NCBI GenBank assembly: GCA_902547535.1
Contig: CACCOB010000001.1
Coordinates: 62,001-126,000 of the forward strand
DNA length: 64,000 nt
Direction: 5' to 3'
DNA from: an uncultured Pelagibacteraceae bacterium
GTDB taxonomy: Bacteria > Pseudomonadota > Alphaproteobacteria > Pelagibacterales > Pelagibacteraceae
The translations under genes were made by a program, and so were the position numbers. Of the stretch, positions 63,701 through 64,000 are shown piece by piece; position 1 is the stretch's first letter; each line of letters begins with the position of its first letter. The notes beneath the pieces were generated by a model that did not search any database, was not told the DNA's origin, and saw only the letters and a program-made list of their open reading frames with translations.

Positions 63701-64000
63701 TATGAATAGTCCTTAAAAGAATTTAACTTTCTATGAAAATTTAATTTATCTAAATACTCTTTTGGATCTTTTATTTTTATCAATGCCTTTTTTGGAGTAT
63801 TAAGATAATCATATGATCTTGTAAGGAGATATCTCAAAGCTGAACCTCTGCACAAAGTATTGAAATTAATCTTTTCCTTGGTAGTTAGTTTACGTATTGA
63901 TTGGTAACCTTTTAATAATTGAGCAGATTTACTTTTGTCTAGAATAAAAATTTTATTTCTTTTTTTAAAACATAGTGCATTTACACATGTAGCTAATTCA
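63700..64000 (-). CDS. thrB: Partial homoserine kinase (C-terminal part)
   Basis: The frame is open to the window edge; 99 residues are visible. It includes LATCVNALCFKKRN, LLKGYQSIRKLTTKEK, LCRGSALRYLLTRSYDYLNTP and IKDPKEYLDKLNFH, matching the C-terminal end of APH-fold (type II) homoserine kinase ThrB. It phosphorylates homoserine for threonine synthase (thrC at 61378). It overlaps rnhA by 1 nt. The N-terminal portion is outside the window. Confidence 0.85.
   Translation of the reverse strand, partial: ELATCVNALCFKKRNKIFILDKSKSAQLLKGYQSIRKLTTKEKINFNTLCRGSALRYLLTRSYDYLNTPKKALIKIKDPKEYLDKLNFHRKLNSFKDYS

Overview
The window is a gene-dense, very AT-rich chromosomal segment whose gene content and style point to a SAR11-type marine alphaproteobacterium (Pelagibacterales, Candidatus Pelagibacter-like). 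Reasons: Lys/Asn/Ile-rich proteins, spacers mostly below 100 bp, many 1-10 nt gene overlaps, alphaproteobacterial marker families (ATPase zeta inhibitor/DUF1476, DUF2093, BamF-type DUF3035) and no mobile elements. I found no tRNA, rRNA, CRISPR array, insertion sequence, prophage or toxin-antitoxin module. This assignment is inferred from gene content; I ran no database search.

Layout. 1-3.2 kb: end of an AmgK-type sugar kinase plus MurU-type nucleotidyltransferase (cell-wall sugar recycling), gpmA, zeta inhibitor, an exported nuclease and a transglycosylase lipoprotein. 3.2-8.6 kb: an RND efflux pump whose adaptor lacks the usual helical hairpin, then a sulfurtransferase and msrA. 8.6-10.7 kb: DMT exporter, AlkA-like glycosylase, two DUF1330 genes. 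10.8-16 kb: a purine-type phosphoribosyltransferase facing a four-gene BMP-type nucleoside ABC importer. 16.1-19.1 kb: small lipoprotein, hsp20 with a probable ROSE-type RNA thermometer, oligopeptidase B. 19.1-22.9 kb: membrane J-protein, DapA-family lyase, cyclopropane fatty acid synthase and a lysine-rich coiled-coil protein.

22.9-26.3 kb: a RamB-type regulator divergent from isocitrate lyase (glyoxylate shunt). The spacer carries 9-bp tandem repeats and an undocumented 53-codon ORF. 26.3-30.2 kb: DjlA-like protein, DUF6134 protein, YczE-like membrane protein, typA. 30.4-34.5 kb: three exported proteins of unknown function, the first with 15 hexapeptide repeats. 34.5-36.5 kb: groESL with a sigma-32-like promoter. 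36.6-45.1 kb: HAD phosphatase, ribF, ileS, lspA, bamF-like, pgi, then rsmD and purD on the other strand and a DUF2093 gene. 45.1-50.7 kb: lipid A block (acyltransferase, lpxK, waaA, msbA) and ubiA. 50.8-54.8 kb: DUF2721, quinone oxidoreductase, pirin, DoxX, dehalogenase, rsmE. 54.8-61.4 kb: the aa3-type cytochrome c oxidase locus with SCO, two subunit III paralogues, small membrane proteins and heme o synthase. 61.4-64 kb: thrC, peroxiredoxin, rnhA and the 3' end of thrB.

Most of the window is ordinary core metabolism. The signals most worth following are regulatory: the thermometer leader of hsp20, the iteron-like repeat array between the RamB-type gene and aceA, a perfect palindrome upstream of coxB, and hairpins that touch the starts of thrC and of the lysine-rich gene. 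The three-gene exported cluster at 30.4-34.5 kb is the best candidate for an undescribed protein system.
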